From contig NZ_BAAAPN010000034.1 of assembly GCF_039531165.1 (NCBI RefSeq), positions 62,001 through 126,000 on the forward strand: DNA of 64,000 nucleotides, written 5' to 3'. The stretch is from Nostocoides_A vanveenii (GTDB lineage Bacteria; Actinomycetota; Actinomycetes; Actinomycetales; Dermatophilaceae). Of the stretch, positions 39,436 through 48,375 are shown one piece after another. How positions within the stretch are numbered: position 1 is the stretch's first letter; the number at the start of each line of letters is the position of its first letter. The notes under the pieces were generated by a model that saw nothing but the letters and a program-made list of their open reading frames with translations, had not been told where the DNA came from and did no database searches. Position numbers and translations under genes: made by a program.

Positions 39436-41763
39436 TTATGTCGCGGCGGCTTCGCGCTGAACGGCGCCGGCACCGCGCTGGACGTCGAAGACGCCCTGCA
39501 CATTGCGCACCGCATTGAGCACGTGTTCGAGATGGGCAGGATCGCCCATCTCGAACATGAAGGTCGAATAGGCCACCCGCCGCTTGGTCGTATGCACCTG
39601 GGCACCGAGAATGTTCACGCCATTGTCCGACAGCACCCGGGTGATATCGGCGAGCAGATGATTGCGATCGAGCGCCTCGACCTGAATCTGAACGAGGAAG
39701 AGCGAGCCGGCGCGCGGTGCCCACGCAACCTCGATGATCCGCTCGGGGTGCTCGCGCAGTGACTTGACATTTGTGCAGTCGACGCGGTGGACCGCGATGC
39801 CGTCGCCGCGAGTGATGAAGCCCAGGATCTCGTCACCGGGAACTGGCGTGCAGCAGCGACGCAGCTTGATCCAGACATCGGCCGTATTCATGCCCTTGAC
39901 GATGATGCCCGGATCGTCGGTCCGGCGGCGCGCCTCCCGATTGGGGTTCTGCGCCTCGGCCCAATCCTCTTGAATGCCTTCTTCACCGCCGAGCGATTTG
40001 ATCAGGCGCGAGACGACATGTTGGGCGGAAACCTGGTTCTCGCCGACCGCGGCATAGAGCGCATCGATATCAGCGAACCGCAAGTCCGTGGCGATCCCCG
40101 TCAGGGAATCGGCTGTCATCAGCCGCTGCAGCGGCAGGTGCTGGCGGCGCATCGCCCGGGCGATCGCGTCCTTGCCGCGCTCGACGGCCTCGTCGCGGCG
40201 AGAGCGCGAGAACCACTGGCGGATCTTGTTGCGCGCCCGCGGCGAGTGCACGAAGGTGAGCCAGTCGCGCGACGGGCCGGCGCCCTCGGCCTTGGAGGTG
40301 AGCACCTCGACCACGTCGCCGTTCTCCAGCGGTGACTCCAGCGGCACCAGGCGGCCGTTGACGCGCGCACCGACGGTGCGGTGCCCGACCTCGGTGTGCA
40401 CGGCATACGCGAAGTCGATCGGACACGAGCCGGCGGGGAGGGCGATGACATCGCCCTTGGGCGTGAAGACATACACCTGACGGGCATTGATCTCATAGCG
40501 CAGGGAGTCGAGGAAGTCGGTGGGATCCTCGGTCTCCTTCTGCCAGTCGAGAAATTGCTTGAGCCACTGCATATCGGCAATCGGCCCGGTCTCGCTCGCG
40601 AGTTCATTGCGACCGGTGGACTTGTTCTCCTTGTATTTCCAGTGCGCGGCCACCCCGTATTCGGCCCGGCGGTGCATATCCCAGGTGCGGATCTGAATCT
40701 CCACCGGCCGCCCGCTCGGCCCAATCACCGTCGTATGCAAAGACTGGTACATATTGAACTTGGGCATGGCGATGTAGTCCTTGAAGCGCCCGGCAATGGG
40801 CTTCCATCGCGCATGCAGCGCCCCGAGCGCGGCATAACAGTCGCGGCTGGTGTCCACCAGCACCCGCAGCGCGACGAGATCGTGAATATCGTCGAAGGTC
40901 CGCTGGCCGACCATCATCTTCTGGTAGACGCTGTAATAGTGCTTGGGCCGGCCGGTCACCTTGGCCTTGACCCGGGCGTCGGCGAGATCGGCCTCCACCT
41001 GCTGCTGCACCTGGGCGAGATACTCGGCCCGCTCCCCCGCGCGCTCGCCCACCTGCCGCTTGATCTCTTCATAGACCTTGGGGTAGAGCGTCTTGAAGGA
41101 GAGATCCTCCAGCTCCCATTTGATGGTGTTCATGCCCAGCCGGTGGGCGAGCGGCGCATAGATGTCGAGGGTCTCGTTCGCCTTCTTCGCCGCCGACGCG
41201 GCCGGGACGTATTGCCAGGTGCGGGCATTGTGGAGGCGGTCGGCGAGCTTGATAACCAGGACGCGGATGTCGCCGGCCATCGCCACGACCATCTTGCGCA
41301 GCGTCTCGGCCTGCGCTGCGGCCTCACCCAGCTTGACCTTGTCGAGCTTGGTGACGCCGTTGACCATGTGCGCCACGTCGGGGCCGAACTCGCGTTCGAT
41401 CTCCGCCAACGGGTAGTCGGTGTCCTCGACGACATCGTGCAGGAGCGCGGCCGCCAGGGTCTCGGGCGTCATGCCCAACTCGGCCAGGATGGTCGTGACC
41501 GCCAGCGGGTGCGTGATGTAGGCATCCCCGGACTTGCGCATCTGCCCCCGGTGCGCAAGTTCCGCGACCTCGTAGGCCCGCTCGATGATGGTCAGGTCGG
41601 CGCGTGGATGGCTGGCGCGAACCAGCGTGAAGAGCGGCTCGAGTGTCGGGTTGATGCTCGCCGAGCGCGGGCGGCTGAAGCGCTCGAGCCGGGCCCGCGC
41701 GCGTCCCCGCGCTGTGGTGACCGTGCTCGTCGTGCCAGTGCCGGCACCGCCGTCCTCGTCCAT
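39436..41763 (-). CDS. rel: bifunctional (p)ppGpp synthetase/hydrolase Rel
   Basis: A 775-residue stringent-response enzyme. The HD hydrolase domain has HPLAVTTILAELG, ALLHDVVEDTDYPL and KLADRLHNARTW. The synthetase domain contains ALRVLVDTSRDCYAALGALH and HTTVIGPSGRPVEIQIRTWD. TGS (VYVFTPKGDVIALPAGSCPI), zinc-finger-like and ACT domains (LVQIQVEALDRNHLLADITR) follow. Intact catalytic motifs in both domains support bifunctionality. It lies between hisS and apt, as in M. tuberculosis. Confidence 0.95.
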   Translation of the reverse strand: MDEDGGAGTGTTSTVTTARGRARARLERFSRPRSASINPTLEPLFTLVRASHPRADLTIIERAYEVAELAHRGQMRKSGDAYITHPLAVTTILAELGMTPETLAAALLHDVVEDTDYPLAEIEREFGPDVAHMVNGVTKLDKVKLGEAAAQAETLRKMVVAMAGDIRVLVIKLADRLHNARTWQYVPAASAAKKANETLDIYAPLAHRLGMNTIKWELEDLSFKTLYPKVYEEIKRQVGERAGERAEYLAQVQQQVEADLADARVKAKVTGRPKHYYSVYQKMMVGQRTFDDIHDLVALRVLVDTSRDCYAALGALHARWKPIAGRFKDYIAMPKFNMYQSLHTTVIGPSGRPVEIQIRTWDMHRRAEYGVAAHWKYKENKSTGRNELASETGPIADMQWLKQFLDWQKETEDPTDFLDSLRYEINARQVYVFTPKGDVIALPAGSCPIDFAYAVHTEVGHRTVGARVNGRLVPLESPLENGDVVEVLTSKAEGAGPSRDWLTFVHSPRARNKIRQWFSRSRRDEAVERGKDAIARAMRRQHLPLQRLMTADSLTGIATDLRFADIDALYAAVGENQVSAQHVVSRLIKSLGGEEGIQEDWAEAQNPNREARRRTDDPGIIVKGMNTADVWIKLRRCCTPVPGDEILGFITRGDGIAVHRVDCTNVKSLREHPERIIEVAWAPRAGSLFLVQIQVEALDRNHLLADITRVLSDNGVNILGAQVHTTKRRVAYSTFMFEMGDPAHLEHVLNAVRNVQGVFDVQRGAGAVQREAAAT

Positions 41764-41774
41764 GAACAGACTTT

Positions 41775-41964
41775 ACCCGGGGACGGAGTTCGCTCCGCTC
41801 ACGCCAGCGTCGTTCCGGACGATCAAGCTCGCTGCGCTCGACGATCGCCCGGTCATCGACCTGCGCTCCGCTCGGTCGCTGAGACCCGGGGACGGAGTTC
41901 GCTCCGCTCACGCCAGCGTCGTTCCGGACGATCAAGCTCGCTGCGCTCGACGATCGCCCGGTCA
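41775..41964. repeat. 81-bp direct repeat between rel and apt
   Basis: Two apparently identical copies (41775-41855 and 41884-41964), each beginning ACCCGGGGACGGAGTTCGCT and ending GATCGCCCGGTCA, with a 28-base spacer that also contains a related GCTCCGCTCGGTCGCTGA. The second copy ends exactly on the apt stop codon. Each copy contains short mirrored GCTCGCTGCGCTCG-like stretches that could fold. No gene is encoded; this fills the rel-apt gap. Confidence 0.88.
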
Positions 41965-42486
41965 GGCAGTAGCGAGGGTCTCCAGATCCCACTCGGCCAG
42001 GCGCGGACGACCACCGAGGCCGGCGAGTTCGAGCACGATCCCGATGCCGGCGACCTCGGCGCCGACCTCCTCGACCAACCGGCATGCCGCCTCGGCGGTG
42101 CCGCCAGTGGCCAAGACGTCATCGACGACAAAAGCGCGCTGACCAGCGCTGATCGCCCCGACCTGGATGGCCAGCGTCGCGCTGCCGTATTCCAGGTCGT
42201 AGCTGCGCTCGATCGTCGGGCCGGGCAGCTTGCCCGCCTTGCGCACCGGCACGAAGCCGGTCCCGAGCGCGTGCGCCAGGGCGGCACCGAAGATGAAGCC
42301 GCGCGCATCAATGCCGACGATCACCTCCAGACGGCCCGTATGCCGTGCACGCCAGTGCTCGATGACCGCGGCGAAGGCGACCGGATCGGCGATCAACGGA
42401 CCGATGTCCTTGAACAGGATGCCTGGGCTCGGGAAGTCCGGAACATTCCGCAGAGACCCGGCCACGATCGCCGCGATGGCGCTCAA
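41962..42486 (-). CDS. apt: adenine phosphoribosyltransferase
   Basis: A 174-residue purine salvage enzyme. The PRPP motif is AFVVDDVLATGGTAEAA; VGIDARGFIFGAALA and FKDIGPLIADP are Apt-specific. TTG 42486 overlaps the secF stop (TTGA), giving MSAIAAIVAG; a GTG seven codons later is an alternative. Apt and rel follow secDF as in mycobacteria. Confidence 0.92.
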   Translation of the reverse strand: MSAIAAIVAGSLRNVPDFPSPGILFKDIGPLIADPVAFAAVIEHWRARHTGRLEVIVGIDARGFIFGAALAHALGTGFVPVRKAGKLPGPTIERSYDLEYGSATLAIQVGAISAGQRAFVVDDVLATGGTAEAACRLVEEVGAEVAGIGIVLELAGLGGRPRLAEWDLETLATA

Positions 42487-43697
42487 CGCTTGGACTTCGG
42501 CTGTCGGCGCGGCTGGTTGCGCGGACCCTGCTGGGCGTATTTGTGGACCTGCCGGCCGGTGATGGTGCCACCCGCGGGCGCTTGACCGGTGGCGGCGTCA
42601 CGCACGTCATCCGCCGGATCGTCGGCGAGGGCGGTCGCGGTAGTGGGGGCGCCGGCATACGGCTGGATGGGCGCAGCCGGGGCTGTCGACGCGGCGGGGA
42701 CGGCGGCGCGGGTCGCGGCCTTGGTCTCGGCGCGCGCCGCCTGCTTCGCGAGCTTGACGACGTCGTCCTCCCGGCTGCGCATGGTGACGAGCAGCGGCGT
42801 CGCGATGAAGATCGAGGAGTAGGCACCGACGGCCATACCGATGAACAGGGCGAGCGCGAGGTCGAGCAGCGTGCCCGGGCCGAGCTTCGTGAAGGCGATG
42901 ACGAGCACCGCGGCGATCGGCAGCAGGGCGACAACCGTGGTGTTGATCGAGCGCACGAGGGTCTGGTTGACCGCGAGGTTGGCCGCCCGCTCATACGACA
43001 TGCGGCGATTGGCGAAGGCTTCCTGGGTGTTCTCCCGGACCTTGTCGAAGACCACGACGTTGTCGTAGAGGGAGTAGCCGAGCACCGTCAGGAAGCCGAT
43101 CATGGTCGCCGGGGAGACCTCCACGCCGGTCAGGGCATAGATGCCGACGGTGAAGACCATGTCGTGAATCAACGCGACGAGGGCCGCGACCGACATCTTC
43201 CACGTGCGGAAGTAGATCGCCATGACCAGCGAGACCAGGACCAGGAAGACAATGAGCGCCTTCAGCGCCTGTTTGCTGACCGATTGTCCCCAGGACGGTC
43301 CGATGAAATTGGCGCTGACCTTCTCCTGCGGGGTGTTGAAGGCGGTCGCGAGGGCGTCGCGGACGTCATTGCTCTGGGCGTCGCTGAGCTTCTCGGTCTG
43401 CAGGCGGATGGTGTCGCTGCCGAGCTTGGTGACGCCGGCCTCGTGGCCGGGCGCGACCTTGCTGAGCGTGTCGCTCGCGACCTGCTCGTAGTTGGCCGGC
43501 ACCGAGGTCGTCGAGACCCGGAACTCCGAGCCGCCGGTGAACTCCAGACCGAGGTTGAGGTGGCGCACGCCGAGACCGAGGGCCGCGAGGAGCAGGCCGA
43601 TGGCCGACAGGGCATACCAGCGGCGGCGCAGGCCGATGAAGTCGATCGACCGCTTGCCGGTGTAGAGATCGTTGCCGAACTGGGCGAAGCTCGTCAT
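42483..43697 (-). CDS. secF: protein translocase subunit SecF
   Basis: A 404-residue translocase subunit that helps release exported proteins using the proton gradient. It has six spans. The N-terminal periplasmic-domain start is RHLNLGLEFTGGSEFRV, and conserved membrane stretches include DMVFTVGIYALTGVEVSPAT and LGYSLYDNVVVFDKVRENT. The C-terminus has an Ala/Pro-rich and basic tail (KYAQQGPRNQPRRQPKSKR). The start overlaps the secD stop (ATGA). Confidence 0.95.
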   Translation of the reverse strand: MTSFAQFGNDLYTGKRSIDFIGLRRRWYALSAIGLLLAALGLGVRHLNLGLEFTGGSEFRVSTTSVPANYEQVASDTLSKVAPGHEAGVTKLGSDTIRLQTEKLSDAQSNDVRDALATAFNTPQEKVSANFIGPSWGQSVSKQALKALIVFLVLVSLVMAIYFRTWKMSVAALVALIHDMVFTVGIYALTGVEVSPATMIGFLTVLGYSLYDNVVVFDKVRENTQEAFANRRMSYERAANLAVNQTLVRSINTTVVALLPIAAVLVIAFTKLGPGTLLDLALALFIGMAVGAYSSIFIATPLLVTMRSREDDVVKLAKQAARAETKAATRAAVPAASTAPAAPIQPYAGAPTTATALADDPADDVRDAATGQAPAGGTITGRQVHKYAQQGPRNQPRRQPKSKR

Positions 43698-45400
43698 GCC
43701 TGGCCTCCTTCAGCCGCGGCGCGGTGGGGTGCGGAGATGCGGCCGCGGCCGGCATACCGGACCTTGGCGCCCAAGCGTTCGGGATCTAGGCCCGACCACT
43801 TGTGCCCGTCGGCGAAGAATTTGCGCCGGGCGAGCAGCGAGACCACCGGGTGCGTGAACACGAAGACCACCAGGATGTCGATGAGGGTCGTCAGGCCGAG
43901 GGTGAAGGCAAAGCCGCGGACGCTGGACGAGGCGAGCAGGTAGAGCACCAGGGCGCCGAGGAAGTTCACGCCATCGGCGACCACGATGGTTCGCTTGGCG
44001 CGCTTCCAGCCGGAGTCCACCGCGGTGCGCAGGGTGCGGCCGTCGCGGACCTCGTCGCGGATGCGCTCGAAGTAGACGATGAAGGAGTCGGCGGTGACAC
44101 CGATGGCCACGATCAGGCCGGTCACTCCGGCCATGTCCAGGCGGTAGTTCTGCGCCCAGCCGAGGATGGCGATCGTCAGATAGGTCAGCAGGGCCGCGAT
44201 GACGATCGAGGCGACCGTGACCAGGCCGAGGGCGCGGTACTGGAAGAGGGAGTAGAGGACAACGAGCACCAGTCCGACGAGCCCGGCGAGGATGCCCAGA
44301 CGCAACTGCTCCTCACCCAGGGTCGGGCTGATCTGGGTGCGCGTCTGCAGGTCGAAGGAGATCGGCAGCGAGCCGAACTTCAGCTGTTTGGCGAGTTCCT
44401 GCGCCTCTTGGAAGGTGAAGCCGCCGGTGATCGAGGCCTGGCCGTTGGTGATCGGCTCGTTGAACTGCGGGGCGATGATCACGCTGGAGTCCAGGACCGA
44501 CGCGAGCTGGTTGCGGGGGCTGGGCAGGTTGAGCATCTCGATGCTCAGGTCGCCATAGGTCTTGGTCGCCTTGGAGTCGAGCGAAAGCTGGATCTCCACG
44601 ACATTGGTCGGCTGGCCGTTCTGCGCGAGGCGGTAGCCCGCCTGGGCGTCGGTGATGTCGGCGCCGCCGACGGCGACCGGGCCAAGGATGTATTTGGCCG
44701 TCTTGTCGGTGCTACAGGTGACCAAGGGCTTGGCCGGGTCATCGACGATCGTGTCGAGCACGCCGTCTTTGCTGCAGTCGAGCGCGTCGAACTGAGTAGT
44801 CAGCCCGGGCGTCACCCAGGCCTGGTCGGTCGCGCTGGTCGGCGTGCCCGAGGGGGCGGCCGACGACGTGGCGCCCCCCGACGCGCTGCTCGTGCTCTTG
44901 TCGGTGCTGGAGGCCGACGTGCTGGTCGATGTGCCGGTGGACGTCGACGAACCGGTCGAGGTCGACGTCGGCGTGGGTGCAGGCGTCCCGGCAGCCACCG
45001 TCAGGACCGGCCGGAACTGCAGGGCCGACGATCGCCGCAGGCTGTCCTCCTGCTGCCGGGTGGGGTCACCCGCCATGCTGACGACGATATTGTCGGCGCC
45101 CTGCGTGGTGACCTCGGCGCCGCTGACGCCCTGGGAGTCGACACGTTCGGCGATGATGTCGCGGGCCTGGGCCACCTGCTGCGACGTGACCGTCTGGTCG
45201 CCGACGAGCCGAGGCTTGAGGACGAGTTGGGTGCCGCCTTCGAGGTCGAGACCGAGCTTCGGTGTCCACTGGGCAGTGCTCTTCCACACGGCGCCGCCGA
45301 GCACAGCGGCCAGGGCTGCGACCATCACGAAGAAGGTGACAAGGGTGCGGACGGCACCATCGGGGCGACCGCGCGTCGGGCGCGTCGATGCACGAGCCAT
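43694..45400 (-). CDS. secD: protein translocase subunit SecD
   Basis: The 568-residue SecF partner. LGLDLEGGTQLVLKPRLVGD near the N-terminus and the six-span C-terminal domain with VTGLIVAIGVTADSFIVYFE and DGVNFLGALVLYLLASSSVR define it. Inside the first periplasmic domain there is an almost pure Ser/Thr/Gly/Ala/Pro segment of about 55 residues (near 140-195), absent from compact SecD proteins. It is 3 bases downstream of yajC. Confidence 0.94.
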   Translation of the reverse strand: MARASTRPTRGRPDGAVRTLVTFFVMVAALAAVLGGAVWKSTAQWTPKLGLDLEGGTQLVLKPRLVGDQTVTSQQVAQARDIIAERVDSQGVSGAEVTTQGADNIVVSMAGDPTRQQEDSLRRSSALQFRPVLTVAAGTPAPTPTSTSTGSSTSTGTSTSTSASSTDKSTSSASGGATSSAAPSGTPTSATDQAWVTPGLTTQFDALDCSKDGVLDTIVDDPAKPLVTCSTDKTAKYILGPVAVGGADITDAQAGYRLAQNGQPTNVVEIQLSLDSKATKTYGDLSIEMLNLPSPRNQLASVLDSSVIIAPQFNEPITNGQASITGGFTFQEAQELAKQLKFGSLPISFDLQTRTQISPTLGEEQLRLGILAGLVGLVLVVLYSLFQYRALGLVTVASIVIAALLTYLTIAILGWAQNYRLDMAGVTGLIVAIGVTADSFIVYFERIRDEVRDGRTLRTAVDSGWKRAKRTIVVADGVNFLGALVLYLLASSSVRGFAFTLGLTTLIDILVVFVFTHPVVSLLARRKFFADGHKWSGLDPERLGAKVRYAGRGRISAPHRAAAEGGQA

Positions 45401-45403
45401 GGG

Positions 45404-45748
45404 TCAGTTGCTCCCCTGATCGACGGGTCCGGTCTGGTCGAGGGGGCCGGTCGGGGGCGCGGGCTGGTAGCGCGACCCGATCGCGCGGCGGTCGAAGCGA
45501 ACGCGCACACCCGGGGCAACTTCGAGCGTGGTCACCTGACCGTCCAGCGCGGCAACCCGTCCGATCATGCCCGACGTCGTCACCACCTCATCACCCACCC
45601 CGATGGAGGCCTGGACATTCTTGAGCGCCTGGGTGCGGCGGCGCTGGGAGAACATCAGGACAAAGAGCAGGACGAGCGGCAGGAGAAGCAGAAGCACGCT
45701 GCCCATGCCCGAGCCCGATTGGGTGGCGGTGGCCAAGCCCGTATGCAT
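45404..45748 (-). CDS. yajC: preprotein translocase subunit YajC
   Basis: A 114-residue single-span protein. The membrane segment (MGSVLLLLLPLVLLFVLMFS) is followed by RRRTQALKNVQASIGVGDEV and TTSGMIGRVAALDGQVTTLE, the YajC signature. The C-terminal tail is Pro/Gln-rich. It heads the yajC-secD-secF operon. Confidence 0.92.
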   Translation of the reverse strand: MHTGLATATQSGSGMGSVLLLLLPLVLLFVLMFSQRRRTQALKNVQASIGVGDEVVTTSGMIGRVAALDGQVTTLEVAPGVRVRFDRRAIGSRYQPAPPTGPLDQTGPVDQGSN

Positions 45749-46029
45749 CGTGAGAAATCCTTGGTGTCAGGCGTGCGGAATCGACGGCTCACGCGGGAGC
45801 CACCGACCGAGTCTAGGCGACGCCCCCGCAGCGGGACGAATGCCGACCCCGCGTCGGCGAGTGGGCGGCATACGGCCATCGGTGGCGTCCGCCGAGGTGA
45901 ACGGCCCGCCCGAGCCCGTGGTTCCCCCTGTCCCTAAAGTCTGCTAGCAGGGTTTAGGTCACCTGCAGCAGGTTCGACCATGCTGAACGTGACCTAAGTG
46001 CTGCTACCAGGGTTGAGGAACAGGGCCCG
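45749..46029. repeat. ruvB-yajC intergenic region with palindrome cluster
   Basis: About 280 bases without a gene. From 45933 to 46018 it holds two related 26-bp elements, CCTAAAGTCTGCTAGCAG (45933 on, closing with TTTAGG at 45958) and CCTAAGTGCTGCTACCAG (45993 on, closing with TTGAGG at 46018). Between them is the inverted repeat TAGGTCAC ... GTGACCTA (45955-45962 and 45989-45996). It could be a ruvB terminator or an operator for yajC-secDF. A CGGCATAC motif is at 45866. Confidence 0.6.
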
Positions 46030-47145
46030 TCACTCGAAGCGGGTGGCGACGCCGTCGAACGGCAGGACGTCCTGGCCGATGGCCGTATGCGGCGGTATGA
46101 GGCCGAGGTGCGTCCACGCCGCCCGCAGGGCGGTGCGTCCGCGGGCCGTCCGCTCGAGGAAGCCCTGGCGCACGAGGTAGGGTTCGGCCACCGTCTCGAC
46201 GGTGTCGGGTTCCTCGCCGACGGCGACGGCGAGCGTGGTGATGCCAACCGGGCCGCCGCCGTATTTGCGGCACAACGCATCGAGCACCGCACGGTCGAGG
46301 CGGTCCAGGCCCACGGGATCGACATCGAAGAGATCCAGCGCCGCCGCGGCGGCCCCCCGGTCGATCCGCCCGTCGCCGTGCACCTGTGCCCAGTCGCGCA
46401 CCCGGCGCAGCAGCCGGTTGGCGATGCGCGGGGTGCCGCGCGATCGGCCGGCGATCTCGACCACCGCGTCGTCGTCGATCTGAACGGCCAGCAACCCGGC
46501 GGACCGGCGCAGAATCCGGGCCAGATCGGCCGGGTCGTAGAAGTCGAGCCGGCCGGTGAAGCCGAAGCGGTCGCGCAGGGGCGCAGGCAACAGGCCGTCC
46601 CGGGTGGTCGCACCGACGACGGTGAAGGGCGGCAACTCCAGAGGGATCGCCGTCGCGCCGGGACCCTTGCCGACGATGATGTCGACCCGGAAGTCCTCCA
46701 TCGCCAAATAGAGCATCTCCTCGGCGGCCCGGGACATCCGATGGATCTCATCGAGGAAGAGCACCTCGTGCTCGGCCAGCGAGGACAAGATCGCGGCCAG
46801 GTCGCCGGCGTGCTGGATGGCTGGACCGCTGGTGACCCGGATCGGCTGCTCCAACTCGGCCGCGACGATCATCGCGAGCGTGGTCTTGCCCAGCCCGGGC
46901 GGCCCCGAGAGCAAGATGTGATCCGGCGCCGTGCCGCGTTGGCGGGCGGCCCGCAGCACTAGATCGAGTTGGTCGCGCACCCGTGGCTGCCCGGGAAAGT
47001 CCGCCAGCCGCTTCGGTCGCAGCGCGGCCTCGACGATTTGCTCGTCGTTCTCGCGCGCCGGATCCACTACCCGGCTCGACTCCGGCGAGCGAGCGTCGTC
47101 CGACTCTGGTGTGCCCTCCCGGATCTCGCTGGCGAAACCGCTCAC
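46030..47145 (-). CDS. ruvB: Holliday junction helicase RuvB
   Basis: A 371-residue AAA+ motor that drives branch migration. It has LRPKRLADFPGQPRVRDQL, Walker A GPPGLGKTT, Walker B LFLDEIHRM, sensor region VVGATTRDGLLPAPLRDRFG, and the winged-helix end. The GTG start overlaps the ruvA stop. It is the last gene of ruvCAB and of the SOS-controlled unit. Confidence 0.96.
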   Translation of the reverse strand: MSGFASEIREGTPESDDARSPESSRVVDPARENDEQIVEAALRPKRLADFPGQPRVRDQLDLVLRAARQRGTAPDHILLSGPPGLGKTTLAMIVAAELEQPIRVTSGPAIQHAGDLAAILSSLAEHEVLFLDEIHRMSRAAEEMLYLAMEDFRVDIIVGKGPGATAIPLELPPFTVVGATTRDGLLPAPLRDRFGFTGRLDFYDPADLARILRRSAGLLAVQIDDDAVVEIAGRSRGTPRIANRLLRRVRDWAQVHGDGRIDRGAAAAALDLFDVDPVGLDRLDRAVLDALCRKYGGGPVGITTLAVAVGEEPDTVETVAEPYLVRQGFLERTARGRTALRAAWTHLGLIPPHTAIGQDVLPFDGVATRFE

Positions 47146-47735
47146 CGGCCCAACTCTCGCAAGGCCGCGCGCAGCAGGGCGGCCACTTCGGTCGGCGCAT
47201 TGTCGGCGGCAGCGACCTTGTCCACGGCGTCGCCGGCGGCCTTCTGCGTCCAGCCCAGCCCGACGAGTGCCTCGACGACCTGGTCGCGGTCGTGCGCCAC
47301 TACGGTGGGCAGGCCGGCCGCGTCGGCGGGTGACGGCATACCGACCTTGTCACGCAACTCCAGGATGAGGCGCTCGGCGCCCTTGCGGCCGACACCGGGC
47401 ACCTTGGTGAGCGCGGTGATATTGCCGGCACCGATCGCAACGGCTAGCTCCACCGGGCTGAAGACGGACAGAATGGCCAGCGCGAGCCGCGGGCCGACAC
47501 CGGTCACCGTCTGCGCGGTCTCGAACATCTCGCGTTCGCCCGCCGTCCCGAAGCCGAAGAGCGTCAGGCTGTCCTCGCGCACCACGAGGCTGGTCGCGAG
47601 CGACGCTTCGGTCCCGGCCCGATGGGTGGCGGCCGTCGCGGGGGTCGTATGGACGAGCAGCCCCACTCCGCCCACGCGCAAGACCAGCCGATCGAGGCCG
47701 ACGTGCTCGATGGTTCCGGTGATGCTGGCGATCAC
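47142..47735 (-). CDS. ruvA: Holliday junction-binding protein RuvA
   Basis: A 197-residue protein with OB fold (IASITGTIEHVGLDRLVLRV), two helix-hairpin-helix motifs (TVTGVGPRLALAIL, KVPGVGRKGAERLILELRDK) and a C-terminal RuvB-binding domain (VVEALVGLGWTQKAAGDAVD). GGAGG lies upstream of GTG 47735. It overlaps ruvC by four bases (GTGA). Confidence 0.95.
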   Translation of the reverse strand: MIASITGTIEHVGLDRLVLRVGGVGLLVHTTPATAATHRAGTEASLATSLVVREDSLTLFGFGTAGEREMFETAQTVTGVGPRLALAILSVFSPVELAVAIGAGNITALTKVPGVGRKGAERLILELRDKVGMPSPADAAGLPTVVAHDRDQVVEALVGLGWTQKAAGDAVDKVAAADNAPTEVAALLRAALRELGR

Positions 47736-48244
47736 GGCATACCTCCGGGGGTCAGTGCGGCGACGCGCGCGGCCGCGCTGCCTCGCCAGGCATGGCAGAT
47801 GGCCAGCGCGAGGGCGTCGGCCGCGTCGGCCGGGCGGGGCGGTTCGTCCAGGCGCAAGATCTTGGTGACCATGGTGGTGACCTGGGCCTTCTCGGCGCGC
47901 CCGCTCCCGGTCACGGCGGCCTTGACCTCGGTCGGCGTGTGGAAGACGATCGGCACGCCGTGCTTGTGCGCGGTGAGCAGGGCGATGGCGGTTGCGTGGG
48001 CCGTGGTCATGACGGATGCGACATTGGCATCGGCGAAAACCCGTTCTACCGCAACGACATCGGGACTGAAACGCCGCAGCCACTCCCCCAGTTGAGTCTC
48101 GAGATAGGCCAGTCGCTCCCCCGGCTCCGCGTCGCTGGGCGTGCGGACGACGCCGACGGCGATCATCCGGGCACGGCCGGCACTGCCGTCGACGACGCCG
48201 AGGCCGCACCGCGTCAAACCCGGGTCGACACCCAGCACTCGCAT
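47732..48244 (-). CDS. ruvC: Holliday junction resolvase RuvC
   Basis: A 170-residue resolvase. Active-site carboxylates are in VLGVDPGLTRCGLGV, VVAVERVFADANV and DAADALALAICHAW. ATG 48244 is preceded by AAGGAGG. It is the first gene of the ruvCAB operon; a perfect SOS box lies about 45 bases upstream. Confidence 0.95.
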   Translation of the reverse strand: MRVLGVDPGLTRCGLGVVDGSAGRARMIAVGVVRTPSDAEPGERLAYLETQLGEWLRRFSPDVVAVERVFADANVASVMTTAHATAIALLTAHKHGVPIVFHTPTEVKAAVTGSGRAEKAQVTTMVTKILRLDEPPRPADAADALALAICHAWRGSAAARVAALTPGGMP

Positions 48245-48286
48245 GGCTGCCTCCTTCGTGAGTTCGACGGCGCAATTGCGCGTGGA

Positions 48287-48308
48287 CTACCGAACACCTG
48301 TTCGGTAG
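48287..48308. promoter_or_regulatory. LexA-binding SOS box of ruvCAB
   Basis: TACCGAACACCTGTTCGGTA is a perfect palindrome around the 4-base centre ACCT and contains GAAC-N4-GTTC, the actinobacterial and Bacillus SOS-box core. It lies 43-64 bases before the ruvC ATG, so LexA repression of ruvCAB is well supported. Confidence 0.88.
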
Positions 48309-48375
48309 CCCACCGTACGCGATGCGAGCCGCCGGTATGCCGTCAACACGCCCGCGGCCCGTATGCCGGCGTCGC

